Source of the DNA: an uncultured Lachnospiraceae bacterium
GTDB lineage: Bacteria; Bacillota; Clostridia; Lachnospirales; Lachnospiraceae
NCBI GenBank assembly: GCA_910587105.1
Contig: CAJUMB010000015.1
Span: forward strand, 1-59,117
Direction of reading: 5' to 3'
DNA length: 59,117 nt
The notes below the pieces were generated by a model, which ran no database searches, was not told the DNA's origin, and worked only from the letters and a program-made list of their open reading frames with translations. Every line of letters starts with the position of its first letter. Within the stretch, counting starts at the first letter, position 1. Shown here piece after piece: positions 17,342 through 25,652 of this stretch. A program made the translations under genes and the position numbers.

Positions 17342-17977
17342 TCACTGAACCAATTTCAAAGCCATCTCATAATCCTTCGGTTCATCAATATCCACTGCCT
17401 CCATATCGGACACTTCCTGAATAAATGGACGAAACCCGATTCTTCTGCGGTGTTTGGTGAATATTTCCTTCTCAAAAATAAAGAATGCGCTGGTCTCCAC
17501 ATAAATGGGTTCCATATCCTGGGTCCGGGGCACATCGTTGATGTCATAATTCACCGGCTTTCCCTGATACCAGGCAAAGGTCTGAATCCTCTGTGCGGAA
17601 AACGCCGAATCATATTCCCCGCTTAACACCTGGTCCAGCGCATGCTGTATGGTTTCTGTCCGGATAAAAGGCGAGGTGGTATGGGCCAGCACATACACAT
17701 CCGCATCCACCTGATTGATAAAGCTTTCATAAATCTCGAATCCTTTTACCAGATCTCCGTCCAGCCGGCTGTCCCGCTTCAGGAAAACTGCATCTTCTGG
17801 AATGGCTTCCGTTACTTTTTCATCACTGCAGTATACATAAACCTCATCCAGACCTTCCACCCCCAGCAGGGCATTACACACATGCCAGCACAAGGGACGC
17901 CCCGCCAGGGGCAGCAGATTCTTGTGAGGCAGTCTCTGACTGTTTAGTTTTACAGGTACAAATGCTGCTACTTTCAT
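17342..17977 (-). CDS. CMP-sugar (acylneuraminate/Kdo-type) cytidylyltransferase
   Basis: A 211-residue nucleotidyltransferase that activates a 2-keto-3-deoxy sugar acid with CTP. The N-terminal nucleotide loop VPVKLNSQRLPHKN near residue 5 and the ETSAFFIF segment near 160 place it with NeuA/PseF-type enzymes as well as with KdsB. Next to kdsA and kdsD the natural substrate is probably Kdo or a close relative. The start is ATG 17977 with AAGGAG in front; a GTG at 17995 overlaps the upstream stop codon and lacks a site. Substrate identity is inferred. Confidence 0.85.
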   Translation of the reverse strand: MKVAAFVPVKLNSQRLPHKNLLPLAGRPLCWHVCNALLGVEGLDEVYVYCSDEKVTEAIPEDAVFLKRDSRLDGDLVKGFEIYESFINQVDADVYVLAHTTSPFIRTETIQHALDQVLSGEYDSAFSAQRIQTFAWYQGKPVNYDINDVPRTQDMEPIYVETSAFFIFEKEIFTKHRRRIGFRPFIQEVSDMEAVDIDEPKDYEMALKLVQ

Positions 17978-17991
17978 AAACTTCTCCTTAT

Positions 17992-19782
17992 TCACCCATG
18001 TTTTCTCTTCTGCAGTTCCTGTAATCTCTGAATTTCTTTCTGCACACGGAGTCTGTCTTCAATCCGTTTCCGGATCATCTCATCCCGTTTCCTGCGCCGT
18101 TCTTCAAACAGTATATGCAGCCCATAAATAATTCCGCAGACCAGGGCAAGTACCCACAATGCACCAAAAATCACATAGGGCATGTATTTCCACTGATATA
18201 CCACCTGAATCTGGTGAGGGCCCTGTACATTGCCAAAGGAATATCGTTCCAGTATATCTTCCGGCATTTCCCGTATCCATTTTCCATCCAGCTTGATATA
18301 CGACAGTTCATAATCTTCCAGCCCCCGGTATTTCACGGTAAAATCTTCATCCCTGTAGACTTTTGGCTGTGTCTTGGTGATGGTGCCGTTTACCACCTGC
18401 GTGCGGATAGGGTAGGACGGAACCTCTTTAAAACGCACCTCAATGCTGTGAGGACCCTGCACATTAATAAAATCATAAGATTCCGCATAATCCTGGGGAT
18501 TCTCAACTGCCGTCCCGTCAACTAAGATTTCATCCATTTCAAAATGTTTCCTGGGCCGGTAGGCAATGGTGCCGTCTTTATCACGCCTCACCGTCAATGT
18601 ATCATCAATAAACCCGTTGGTGACCGATGTGACAATGTCAAACTTGGGGATCTCTGTGAAAATCACGTCCAGATTATGGTCACTGGACAGGTTTTCAAAT
18701 GTATAGGACGTGGGAAAGGCGGCAATATCCTGCTCCACCCCGTCAATCACCAGACGGGAAAGTTCATAATCTTCATCCGGCGTATATTTCACCGTATAAT
18801 TGCTCCCCTCATCCAGCTGATCATGTCCTCCGGTTACATCCCCGTTTTCCACCGACGTGGTCACTTTAAAAATGGCCTGAAGCTTTGTCTCAAAAAAACC
18901 AATGCTTCTCGGGTTTTTGATCCCCACGGCCACCAAAATATGTCCGGGCGAAATCTCTGCGATGGATTCCGCCTCCTGTGCGCCAATCTGATCCATATGT
19001 ACCCGGTAATAGGCAAGCTGGGCTTCCTGGCTTTTGGAATACACCAGCAGGCCGGACGCACCTCCCAGCTCCGCTTTGGGAAGGGTCAGCGCCAGCATAT
19101 AATCACCGGACACTGTAAAATCCTGGCAGACAATATCCTGTTCTGCACTCACAATGGGAAACGAATGCAGTTCCTGAAAATTTTCATCGGTGAAAACAAA
19201 CTTATAGTTATTATCGTCGTCTCCTTCCAGCAATATATACTGCCTGTTTTCCGCATCATAGTCCACCGCAGCCACACGCCAGAAACCGTCGGTTACCATG
19301 ACTGTGTCCTTATAAGCCAGCGTGGTGCCATCTACAATGAACACAACCCCTTTATTCTTTTTATACCGGGGTTTGCTGGGAGCGATGACAATCTCATCAG
19401 TATTGCGGTTATAAGTCATCCCGTTTCCGTGTTCATAGTCCATTTCCGCCACAGTCTTTGCCAAACTGTACCGCTGTACGGGATTTCCATTTTCATCGTA
19501 ATCGTTTTTATAAAAAGCCAGCAGTGTATCCGGCTCCCCTTTTCTGGTGGATGTATTTTCAAAACAGATAATATAATGATCTGTCACACACATGGATTGC
19601 AGCCAGCCGTCTTCCTGCGTCACATTTGTCTGGCCCACCATGGTCCACTGTGGATTTTCCAGAGCGCTGACCTCCTTAATTTTCGCCTCTGTATCCACAC
19701 TTTCTGCCAGCAGTATCCCCGCAGTCACGAAAAAAGCCAGTGCCGCCAGCAGAAGAATCCGTTTTCCCTTCAAGCATAACAT
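17992..19782 (-). CDS. Membrane protein with extracytoplasmic beta-rich and tandem repeat domains
   Basis: A 596-residue protein of unknown function. Residues 8-28 form a signal/anchor. About 35-320 is beta-rich with repeated Asp/Tyr/Trp blades, possibly a propeller. Three tandem repeats of roughly 75-80 residues follow (about 325-545), each with a V-x-NG start, a DxxYELSxxxxDG-like core and a (I)xVxF/Y end. A transmembrane helix lies near 550-570, and a highly basic, probably coiled-coil cytoplasmic tail ends the protein. It is embedded between the CMP-sugar gene and tagD, so a role in polymer assembly, sensing or attachment is inferred. ATG 19782 has AGGTGA upstream; GTG 19791 is an alternative. 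Confidence 0.6.
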   Translation of the reverse strand: MLCLKGKRILLLAALAFFVTAGILLAESVDTEAKIKEVSALENPQWTMVGQTNVTQEDGWLQSMCVTDHYIICFENTSTRKGEPDTLLAFYKNDYDENGNPVQRYSLAKTVAEMDYEHGNGMTYNRNTDEIVIAPSKPRYKKNKGVVFIVDGTTLAYKDTVMVTDGFWRVAAVDYDAENRQYILLEGDDDNNYKFVFTDENFQELHSFPIVSAEQDIVCQDFTVSGDYMLALTLPKAELGGASGLLVYSKSQEAQLAYYRVHMDQIGAQEAESIAEISPGHILVAVGIKNPRSIGFFETKLQAIFKVTTSVENGDVTGGHDQLDEGSNYTVKYTPDEDYELSRLVIDGVEQDIAAFPTSYTFENLSSDHNLDVIFTEIPKFDIVTSVTNGFIDDTLTVRRDKDGTIAYRPRKHFEMDEILVDGTAVENPQDYAESYDFINVQGPHSIEVRFKEVPSYPIRTQVVNGTITKTQPKVYRDEDFTVKYRGLEDYELSYIKLDGKWIREMPEDILERYSFGNVQGPHQIQVVYQWKYMPYVIFGALWVLALVCGIIYGLHILFEERRRKRDEMIRKRIEDRLRVQKEIQRLQELQKRKHG

Positions 19783-19845
19783 GAATGTCACCTATAATCC
19801 CTTATCCAAAGGTTTCCCCATCTCCCCCATGGACAGCAAAACCAC

Positions 19846-20009
19846 TAGAGCGTGTTTGAAAAATGCTTTTCGGCAGATGTATTTCACACTTTGCGTGATA
19901 TTTGTGCCAAATTCAGGTTACATAGCCCGCTATGCGCCCTTCATTTGGCACAAATTTCCCACCAACTGTGACGCACATCTGACAAAAAGCAATTTTAAGA
20001 CACACTCTA
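19846..20009. repeat. 164-bp palindromic (MITE-like) repeat, copy 1
   Basis: Terminal inverted repeats of about 25 bases start TAGAGCGTGT and end ACACACTCTA. Inside, ATTTGTGCCAAAT and ATTTGGCACAAAT are inverted around a small CATAGC/GCTATG hairpin, so the whole unit can fold on itself. It is flanked by TA, as expected for an element that inserts at TA. It lies 2 bases past the tagD stop and splits the polymer locus. Confidence 0.8.
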
Positions 20010-20011
20010 AT

Positions 20012-20401
20012 CTATTTCTTCAAATCCTCCTTAATCTGCGTTGTGGAAATCTCCGGAGTCCTGGGCAGATATACCACGTCGCAGTACTCTTTCAGGAAAT
20101 CAAATTTTCCCTCCCAGTCGTCCCCAATCACAAAGGTATCCACTTTGAACTCTTTCACATCTGATATTTTCTGCTCCCAGCATTCCTCCGGTATGACCAG
20201 ATCCACATATCGGATTGATTCCAGAAGGCGTTTGCGCTCTTCATAAGGAAAATAACATTTCTTGCGTTTTTCCTTCCAGTTAAACTCATCGGTGGACAAC
20301 GCCACAATCAGATAATCACCCAGTTCTTTCGCCCGCTGGAGCAGATTCACATGTCCATAATGAAGTAAATCATAAGTTCCATACGTAATTATTTTTTTCA
20401 T
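20012..20401 (-). CDS. tagD: Glycerol-3-phosphate cytidylyltransferase
   Basis: A 129-residue enzyme that makes CDP-glycerol from CTP and sn-glycerol 3-phosphate, the donor for glycerol-phosphate polymers. It carries the GTYDLLHYGHVNLL nucleotide motif (HxGH), the IGDDWEGKFDFL segment and the RTPEISTT motif of TagD. Length is normal. The start is ATG 20401, with GAGAGG in front; the frame is open 11 codons further into the upstream gene without a site. It follows the KdsC-like gene by 13 bases. Confidence 0.96.
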   Translation of the reverse strand: MKKIITYGTYDLLHYGHVNLLQRAKELGDYLIVALSTDEFNWKEKRKKCYFPYEERKRLLESIRYVDLVIPEECWEQKISDVKEFKVDTFVIGDDWEGKFDFLKEYCDVVYLPRTPEISTTQIKEDLKK

Positions 20402-20414
20402 CGCTGTACCTCTC

Positions 20415-20957
20415 TCATTCACTTCCTGGGCCAAACGCCAGCTTTATGGCATCTTCCCATTTTCCCGCAGATTTCAAAATCCGCTCAATGGCTTCCCTCA
20501 CTGCTCCGTCTCCGCCTCTGTGCTCCAGAACCACATGGCTGATATGGCGGATTTCTTCCGCTGCATCCAAAGGACAAAATGAAATCCCTGCCATCTGCAT
20601 GGCATACAAATCATTGATATCATCACCAATGTATGCTGTTTCATCAGAGGAAATCTCCTCTCTTGCCAGATATCCGGCGAGAAAATCCGCTTTATTTTTC
20701 ACGTTCTGGTACACCCGGCGTATCTTCAGTTCTCTGGCCCGTTTCTGGAGACAGGCGCTCTCTCTCCCTGTCAATATCATAAATTCCAGCCCTGCCGTCT
20801 GTCCCACGGTAATCCCGCAGCCGTCTTTGATATTGAACTGCTTTGTCTCCGTCTCCTGGCTGTCTATATAAATATCCCCCTTGGTCATCGTTCCATCCAC
20901 GTCCATTACCAGAAGACGAATATTTTTCAGCTTTTCCTCTAATTCCTGATTTTTCAT
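20415..20957 (-). CDS. kdsC: KdsC-like HAD phosphatase (Kdo-8-phosphate phosphatase)
   Basis: A 180-residue HAD hydrolase of the capless KdsC/YrbI group, which removes phosphate from Kdo 8-phosphate or from sialic acid 9-phosphate-type sugars. Motif I is DVDGTMTKGDIY near residue 18, motif II TGRES near 62, the Lys is in the VKNKADFL segment near 86 and motif IV is IGDDINDLYAM near 110. It overlaps the upstream fusion gene by ATGA, so the two are translationally coupled. With kdsD, kdsA and the cytidylyltransferase in the same locus, Kdo-8-P is the likely substrate. Confidence 0.87.
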   Translation of the reverse strand: MKNQELEEKLKNIRLLVMDVDGTMTKGDIYIDSQETETKQFNIKDGCGITVGQTAGLEFMILTGRESACLQKRARELKIRRVYQNVKNKADFLAGYLAREEISSDETAYIGDDINDLYAMQMAGISFCPLDAAEEIRHISHVVLEHRGGDGAVREAIERILKSAGKWEDAIKLAFGPGSE

Positions 20958-23131
20958 TTACGCTCTCCTAAAACTTCTTCCAAAGCCCTGCGGGGGTACA
21001 CTTCCAGCATCCCTCCCCGTGTGGCATTGTAAATCTCCACTCCCTTTTTATCCGCAGCCGATTTCAGCTGACGGTAACAGAACATGGACCGGTCCTGATA
21101 ATACTGGGCCACATCGTCCATGGTCAGGGTGGGATCATTCAGACGTTTTCTGATACGGTTCAGGTCATTTTCTGCAACTTTCGGGCTGGCATAGTTGGGA
21201 ATACAGTGTCCGTCCTTTGCCAGACTGGAGGTACAGTCCACACCGATTAAATAAATCTCCTTAAATCCCATAAACATGGCCAGTTCCAGCATATATGTCA
21301 TAACGGTAGATCCCGAAGGAATATAATACGCCAGAAAATTCCGGCTGACTGTATAATCCTTTTTCTGATACCCATAAGCATATGTGGTATGTTCCGGCTT
21401 TACCGGCATCTGGCGGTACGTAATGATAGAGGTAAAGAAATCATTCTTCACATGTTCTGCAAATTCCTCTGCCAGCTCCCGGCCAAACATCACATCCACC
21501 ATACAGTGGAAGCTGGGACGCCATCTGGTCTGTTCAAAGACTTTATAGATCATATTGCAGCCAAAACTGTATTCATCTGCAATCATATCCAGATCTTCTG
21601 TGGTCAGACTGGGACCATTCCCCACCAGGAAACAACGTTTTCCCTGATATTTATTTTTATAAGATTTCAGTTTTTTACTGTTATCGCTGACACAGATTCC
21701 CACCCCTCTGCCTATGGCCGGAATGGCAAATTTTACCCATCTGCGGCTTCGTTTGAAAGTACGTGCAATCTGCTCCACCGTTTGACGCACCAGCCCCATT
21801 CCCCGATACCAGATATTGGGACGGGACGGCTCACTCTCCGGGGGCATCAGCTCATCCAGCACCCTTTTGCTGCAGTCCGGGCCGTCCAGATAATTATACT
21901 TTTGATTAAACGCCTGATATTTTTCATCATAAGAAAAATGGGCCGCCAGATCTTTCACCTCAGCTGCCAGGTCTTCCTCTCTCTGGATGATCGGTCCGGG
22001 AAGTTCTTCCAGGTCCAGATAAAACCCCCGAAGTTTTCCTGCGTATTCTTCCAGGTCATACATATAAAAGAGCATGGGCCGTTTCAGATTGGCATAGTCA
22101 AACAGTGTGCTGGAATAATCGGTAATCTGCATATCACTGATCACATACAGTTCATTAATATCCGGCACATCTGTCACATCAATAATCTGCGGATCATCAG
22201 GGATTCCCTGGGCATCCCGCACATTCACATGCACACGTACTAAAATCACATATTCCGGACCCAGATCTTCCACCAGTTTTTTCAGGTCCAGCCCCATGGT
22301 GTACAAATATCCGGTCCGCTCTTTATTATTTTTTATATAGGTGCCAAACTGATTGTCCCGCCAGGTGGGCGCGTAGAGAACCACTTTCTTTCCCTGGGGA
22401 ATCTGAAGCCGTTCCCGGATTCGCTCCACATCTTCCGGCGTATAGCGATACAAAAAGTCATTGCGGGGATAACCGGTCTCACGGATAATATGTTCCTTTC
22501 CCGCTTCTTTCATGCAAAAGGCTGAGCAGAACTTTTCACTGGCAAAGGCTGACGGTGAGAGAAAATAAGTCAGTTTGTCCATATGCTCCTTATACCGTTT
22601 CTGATTCTGCTCTTTGGTGTATTGGGCATCATCCCCGCTTTCAATGTCACATCCAAGCCTTTTTAAAGGCGTCCCATGCCAGGTCTGAATCACCACCTGG
22701 TCCTTTCTGGGCTTTAAGGCGTCGTTTAAAGTAGCATTGTTCACCCAATATTTTGCCCTGGCACAACATTTATAATATCTCCGTGACAGTTTTTTCACCA
22801 CAGCGGTCCGTGGATTGTTTTTTAGAAAAGCGAATTGATTCACATTGTGAACAATCCAGACAAACTTATAATCCTGGTATCTCTCGTCTTCCAGCATCCG
22901 CTCATAGACAGCTTTCGGACTGCATGCATAGCTATTTCCCAAAAAGGCTTCAAATACCACCATTTTAGGTTCCACCGGATATGTCAGGCAACACCACTGA
23001 AAACGCAGAACCCGGCGTATTCTCATGGCCTCTAAAAAGGCCCTGGAGAATCTGCCGGCTGCCGCTCCATCATTTTTATGAACTTTTGCGTAATTCCCAA
23101 TCCGCTGTCCCAATCCGCCAATTATCTTCAT
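20954..23131 (-). CDS. Fusion: CDP-glycerol glycerophosphotransferase + DUF115/MptE-like domain
   Basis: A 725-residue two-domain cytoplasmic enzyme. Residues about 45-430 are a TagF/TagB-type glycerophosphotransferase: QTWHGTPLKRLG near 149, YAPTWRD near 253, and the ITDYSSTLFDYANLKRP motif near 336. After a basic linker, about 490-725 is a DUF115/MptE-like Rossmann domain with NGPSL near 505 and FKEIYLIGVD near 623; these resemble the NGPSL and YKEIYLSGID motifs of GT42 sialyltransferases, which use CMP-sugars. The separate genes at 24762-26906 are the same two domains unfused. ATG 23131 is chosen by GGAG 5 bases upstream. CMP-ulosonate transfer by the second domain is inferred. Confidence 0.8.
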   Translation of the reverse strand: MKIIGGLGQRIGNYAKVHKNDGAAAGRFSRAFLEAMRIRRVLRFQWCCLTYPVEPKMVVFEAFLGNSYACSPKAVYERMLEDERYQDYKFVWIVHNVNQFAFLKNNPRTAVVKKLSRRYYKCCARAKYWVNNATLNDALKPRKDQVVIQTWHGTPLKRLGCDIESGDDAQYTKEQNQKRYKEHMDKLTYFLSPSAFASEKFCSAFCMKEAGKEHIIRETGYPRNDFLYRYTPEDVERIRERLQIPQGKKVVLYAPTWRDNQFGTYIKNNKERTGYLYTMGLDLKKLVEDLGPEYVILVRVHVNVRDAQGIPDDPQIIDVTDVPDINELYVISDMQITDYSSTLFDYANLKRPMLFYMYDLEEYAGKLRGFYLDLEELPGPIIQREEDLAAEVKDLAAHFSYDEKYQAFNQKYNYLDGPDCSKRVLDELMPPESEPSRPNIWYRGMGLVRQTVEQIARTFKRSRRWVKFAIPAIGRGVGICVSDNSKKLKSYKNKYQGKRCFLVGNGPSLTTEDLDMIADEYSFGCNMIYKVFEQTRWRPSFHCMVDVMFGRELAEEFAEHVKNDFFTSIITYRQMPVKPEHTTYAYGYQKKDYTVSRNFLAYYIPSGSTVMTYMLELAMFMGFKEIYLIGVDCTSSLAKDGHCIPNYASPKVAENDLNRIRKRLNDPTLTMDDVAQYYQDRSMFCYRQLKSAADKKGVEIYNATRGGMLEVYPRRALEEVLGERK

Positions 23132-23178
23132 ATCATCTCCAAAAAGGCCGCCCTGAGAGCGCACTCCGGGCAGTCTTC

Positions 23179-23913
23179 CTAATTCATAAATTTTTCATAT
23201 GCTTCCAATACTTCATCTGTCTTTCCCAGCATCCGGATTTTTCCGTTATGCAGCCACATCAAAGTTGTACAAAGTTTGCGTAACGTTTCAGAACTGTGGG
23301 AGACAATCACAACGGTACGGTTTTTGTTGGAAATCAGCTCCTTCATTTTCCGGTAGCTTTTTTTCTTAAATTTGGCATCCCCCACACTCAGAACTTCGTC
23401 GATGAGCATAATATCCGATTCCAGCACTGCCGTGATGGAAAAGGCCAGCTTGGAATACATACCGCTGGAATATGTTTTCACCGGCATGTCAATAAATCTG
23501 CCCAGCTCTGCGAACTTGATAATTTCGTCCATCTTATCCCTGACCTGCTTCTCGCTGAACCCCAGCAGCATACCCGACAGCAGAATATTCTCTCTGCCGC
23601 TGAGTTTTTTCTGAAATCCTACTCCAATGGACATAAGAGACACATTGTGCCCGTGCAGGTCAATGGTCCCGGAATCCGGAGCGATAATTCCCGCTATAGC
23701 CCGCAGCATGGTAGACTTTCCACTTCCATTCCTGCCCACCATACCCATGATCTCCCCCTTGGGAACCTGAAAACTCACATCGCGCACGGCTTCATACACT
23801 TCTACCTTTGATTTTTTCAGCTGAAATAAGCTTTTCCGGATAGAAAAAGACTTCAGACAGCGGTAGCTGATTTCTAAGTTTTTTACATCGATCGCAATTT
23901 CCCGGTCTTCCAT
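23179..23913 (-). CDS. Polysaccharide/teichoic acid export ABC transporter, ATPase
   Basis: A 244-residue ATPase of the TagH/KpsT/RfbB type that powers export of a finished or lipid-linked polymer. Walker A is GRNGSGKST near residue 59, the signature is YSSGMYSKLAF near 146, Walker B is IMLIDEVLSVGD near 166, and the switch His lies in VSHS. There is no C-terminal carbohydrate-binding extension, so substrate recognition may sit elsewhere. It begins 1 base after the permease gene ends. Confidence 0.93.
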   Translation of the reverse strand: MEDREIAIDVKNLEISYRCLKSFSIRKSLFQLKKSKVEVYEAVRDVSFQVPKGEIMGMVGRNGSGKSTMLRAIAGIIAPDSGTIDLHGHNVSLMSIGVGFQKKLSGRENILLSGMLLGFSEKQVRDKMDEIIKFAELGRFIDMPVKTYSSGMYSKLAFSITAVLESDIMLIDEVLSVGDAKFKKKSYRKMKELISNKNRTVVIVSHSSETLRKLCTTLMWLHNGKIRMLGKTDEVLEAYEKFMN

Positions 23914-23914
23914 A

Positions 23915-24694
23915 TTAAATCACCTTTACATAACTATTTTCGTATTTGTACACCAGTTTAATAGAGAGGACAGACAAAATCAGACCAGCCGCTCCCCACA
24001 ACAGCAGCACCTTTCTGCCCGGCGCTGCGCTGTAAATCAAGGACTGCCTTGCGCTGTCGATTAAAAATGCTGCCGGATTCAATTGCAGCATAATCCTGTT
24101 ATATGGCTCCGGCACCCGCTCCGATATGGAATAAAAAATACCGGACATGTAAAAACAAAGCCGCATAACCACAGTCATCACATTGCGCAGATCTTCCACA
24201 AATACCCCGAAATGCAGCATCAGATTGCTGATCCCAAACACGACAAGCATCATGACCACCAAAACCGGAAATATATAAAGAATATGATAACTGACCGGAA
24301 CCCGGTAAATCCCCATCAAGATAAAGACCAGCACAAAAGAGATTGCCATCTTAAATCCGTTGACCATCATCTTTTTGATTACCAGTATAAATTTGGGTAT
24401 ATATACCTTGGAAACCGTAGCGCTGTTATTTTTTACTATTTTTACACTGCCCAGTACCACTGTATTAAAAAAATTCCACATAGTCAAACCGATAAAAACA
24501 AAAATAGGAAAATATTTGCCGCCTTTTTCAAATACAATCACTGCAATGAATGTATAAACCATCATAAAAAGAAGGGGGTCCAGAATCCACCACAGCCAGC
24601 TCAGATAAGAGCTGGCCACCTCAGACTTCAGCTCTGCCTTTGCCGATCTAACCGTATAACTCCAGTATTTTTTTATATCATTGAAAAATTTCAT
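23915..24694 (-). CDS. Polysaccharide/teichoic acid export ABC transporter, permease
   Basis: A 259-residue ABC-2 type permease (TagG/KpsM family) with about six membrane helices and a short cytoplasmic N-terminus. The segment SYLSWLWWILDPLLFMMVY and the NPAAFLIDSAR segment near the last helices are typical for TagG/RfbA permeases. The start is ATG 24694, supported by GGAGG 8 bases upstream; the frame is open 29 codons further upstream into a gene boundary. It pairs with the ATPase that follows. Confidence 0.92.
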   Translation of the reverse strand: MKFFNDIKKYWSYTVRSAKAELKSEVASSYLSWLWWILDPLLFMMVYTFIAVIVFEKGGKYFPIFVFIGLTMWNFFNTVVLGSVKIVKNNSATVSKVYIPKFILVIKKMMVNGFKMAISFVLVFILMGIYRVPVSYHILYIFPVLVVMMLVVFGISNLMLHFGVFVEDLRNVMTVVMRLCFYMSGIFYSISERVPEPYNRIMLQLNPAAFLIDSARQSLIYSAAPGRKVLLLWGAAGLILSVLSIKLVYKYENSYVKVI

Positions 24695-24761
24695 TCCGCC
24701 ATCCTCCGCTGCACCCACTTGTATCATACTCGTCGAATCATAGCACAAAATGCAGGAGAAT

Positions 24762-25640
24762 TCAACCGGTAACATGCCCAATACTGCTTTTACCTATTTC
24801 ATCCAGGGACTTTCTTGGAAATACCTCCAGCTGCCCGCCGCGGGTGGCATTGAAAATCTCCACCTGCCGCTTCTGTGCAGCCTTTCTTATTTTTTCATAC
24901 CGGTGCATATCTCTTTCCAGATGATACCTGCGTATTTCCTCCTCTGTGGCATCCGGCTTTCTCATAATATCCCTGGTTCTGGCCAAATCTTTATTCTGCA
25001 GGTCTTTGCTGATATAATTTTCCACAAAATGTCCCTGTTTTTCAAAAGATGATGTACAGTCCACACCCAGCAGATAGATCTCCTGAAATCCCATATACAT
25101 GGCCAGTTCAAGCATAAACAGCACCACTGTGGCCTTGGACCGTACCACATAGCGCAGAAGGTTATCTGACACCCGGTAATATTTGTGGTTAATGTCGTAA
25201 ACATACACCGTGTCTTTTGGACACGCCTCCAGTTCCCGGTAACGGCTTTCCAGGGTAAAATAGGGAGATTCCACATATTCTGCGAATTCGCTGCCTTTGT
25301 TCTGGGACAGCATCAGGTCACTGACACAGTGATAGGACGGCCGCCAGGATGTCTGTGGGAATATTTTATAAACCATGTTGCATCCAAAAGAATACTCCTC
25401 ACGAATCTTCTCCAGATCCTCCGCTGTGAGACTGGGTCCGTTGCCCACCACAAAACAGCGCTGTCCCCGGTGCTTATTCTGAAAAGCCGCCAGACGCCTG
25501 GTATTTTCACTATGATAAATACCCAGTCCTCTTCCAAATCCCGCCACATACACGGGAATGCTTTCTACCATCCATCTGGATTTGCTCTTCCCTGCCCGGA
25601 CAACAGTCTGTGCCAGCTGTTTCAATCTGCCCTGTTCCAT
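24762..25640 (-). CDS. DUF115/MptE-like protein, possible CMP-sugar transferase
   Basis: A 292-residue cytoplasmic protein closely similar to the C-terminal domain of the fusion at 20954-23131: the same VGNGPSLTAEDLE motif near residue 76, CNMVYKIF, SWRPSYHC, the FQEIYLLGVDCTSS motif near 196 and the ending NATRGGQLEVFPR. Such domains occur in Maf-type nonulosonate transferases, and the motifs resemble GT42 sialyltransferases. GGAAGG lies 4 bases before the ATG. It follows a stand-alone glycerophosphotransferase, so the pair mirrors the fusion. Function is inferred. Confidence 0.72.
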   Translation of the reverse strand: MEQGRLKQLAQTVVRAGKSKSRWMVESIPVYVAGFGRGLGIYHSENTRRLAAFQNKHRGQRCFVVGNGPSLTAEDLEKIREEYSFGCNMVYKIFPQTSWRPSYHCVSDLMLSQNKGSEFAEYVESPYFTLESRYRELEACPKDTVYVYDINHKYYRVSDNLLRYVVRSKATVVLFMLELAMYMGFQEIYLLGVDCTSSFEKQGHFVENYISKDLQNKDLARTRDIMRKPDATEEEIRRYHLERDMHRYEKIRKAAQKRQVEIFNATRGGQLEVFPRKSLDEIGKSSIGHVTG

Positions 25641-25652
25641 AATACCTTCCTT

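Noticed and set aside
18544..19779. 411-codon open frame on the plus strand opposite the membrane protein
   Set aside because: It is an antisense shadow with no ribosome site and atypical composition, and the minus-strand protein has signal, repeats and a membrane helix.
21389..22243. 284-codon plus-strand frame opposite the fusion gene
   Set aside because: Antisense shadow; the minus strand encodes clear TagF-type motifs here.
24083..24772. 229-codon plus-strand frame opposite the exporter permease
   Set aside because: His/Lys-rich antisense translation of membrane helices, with no ribosome site.
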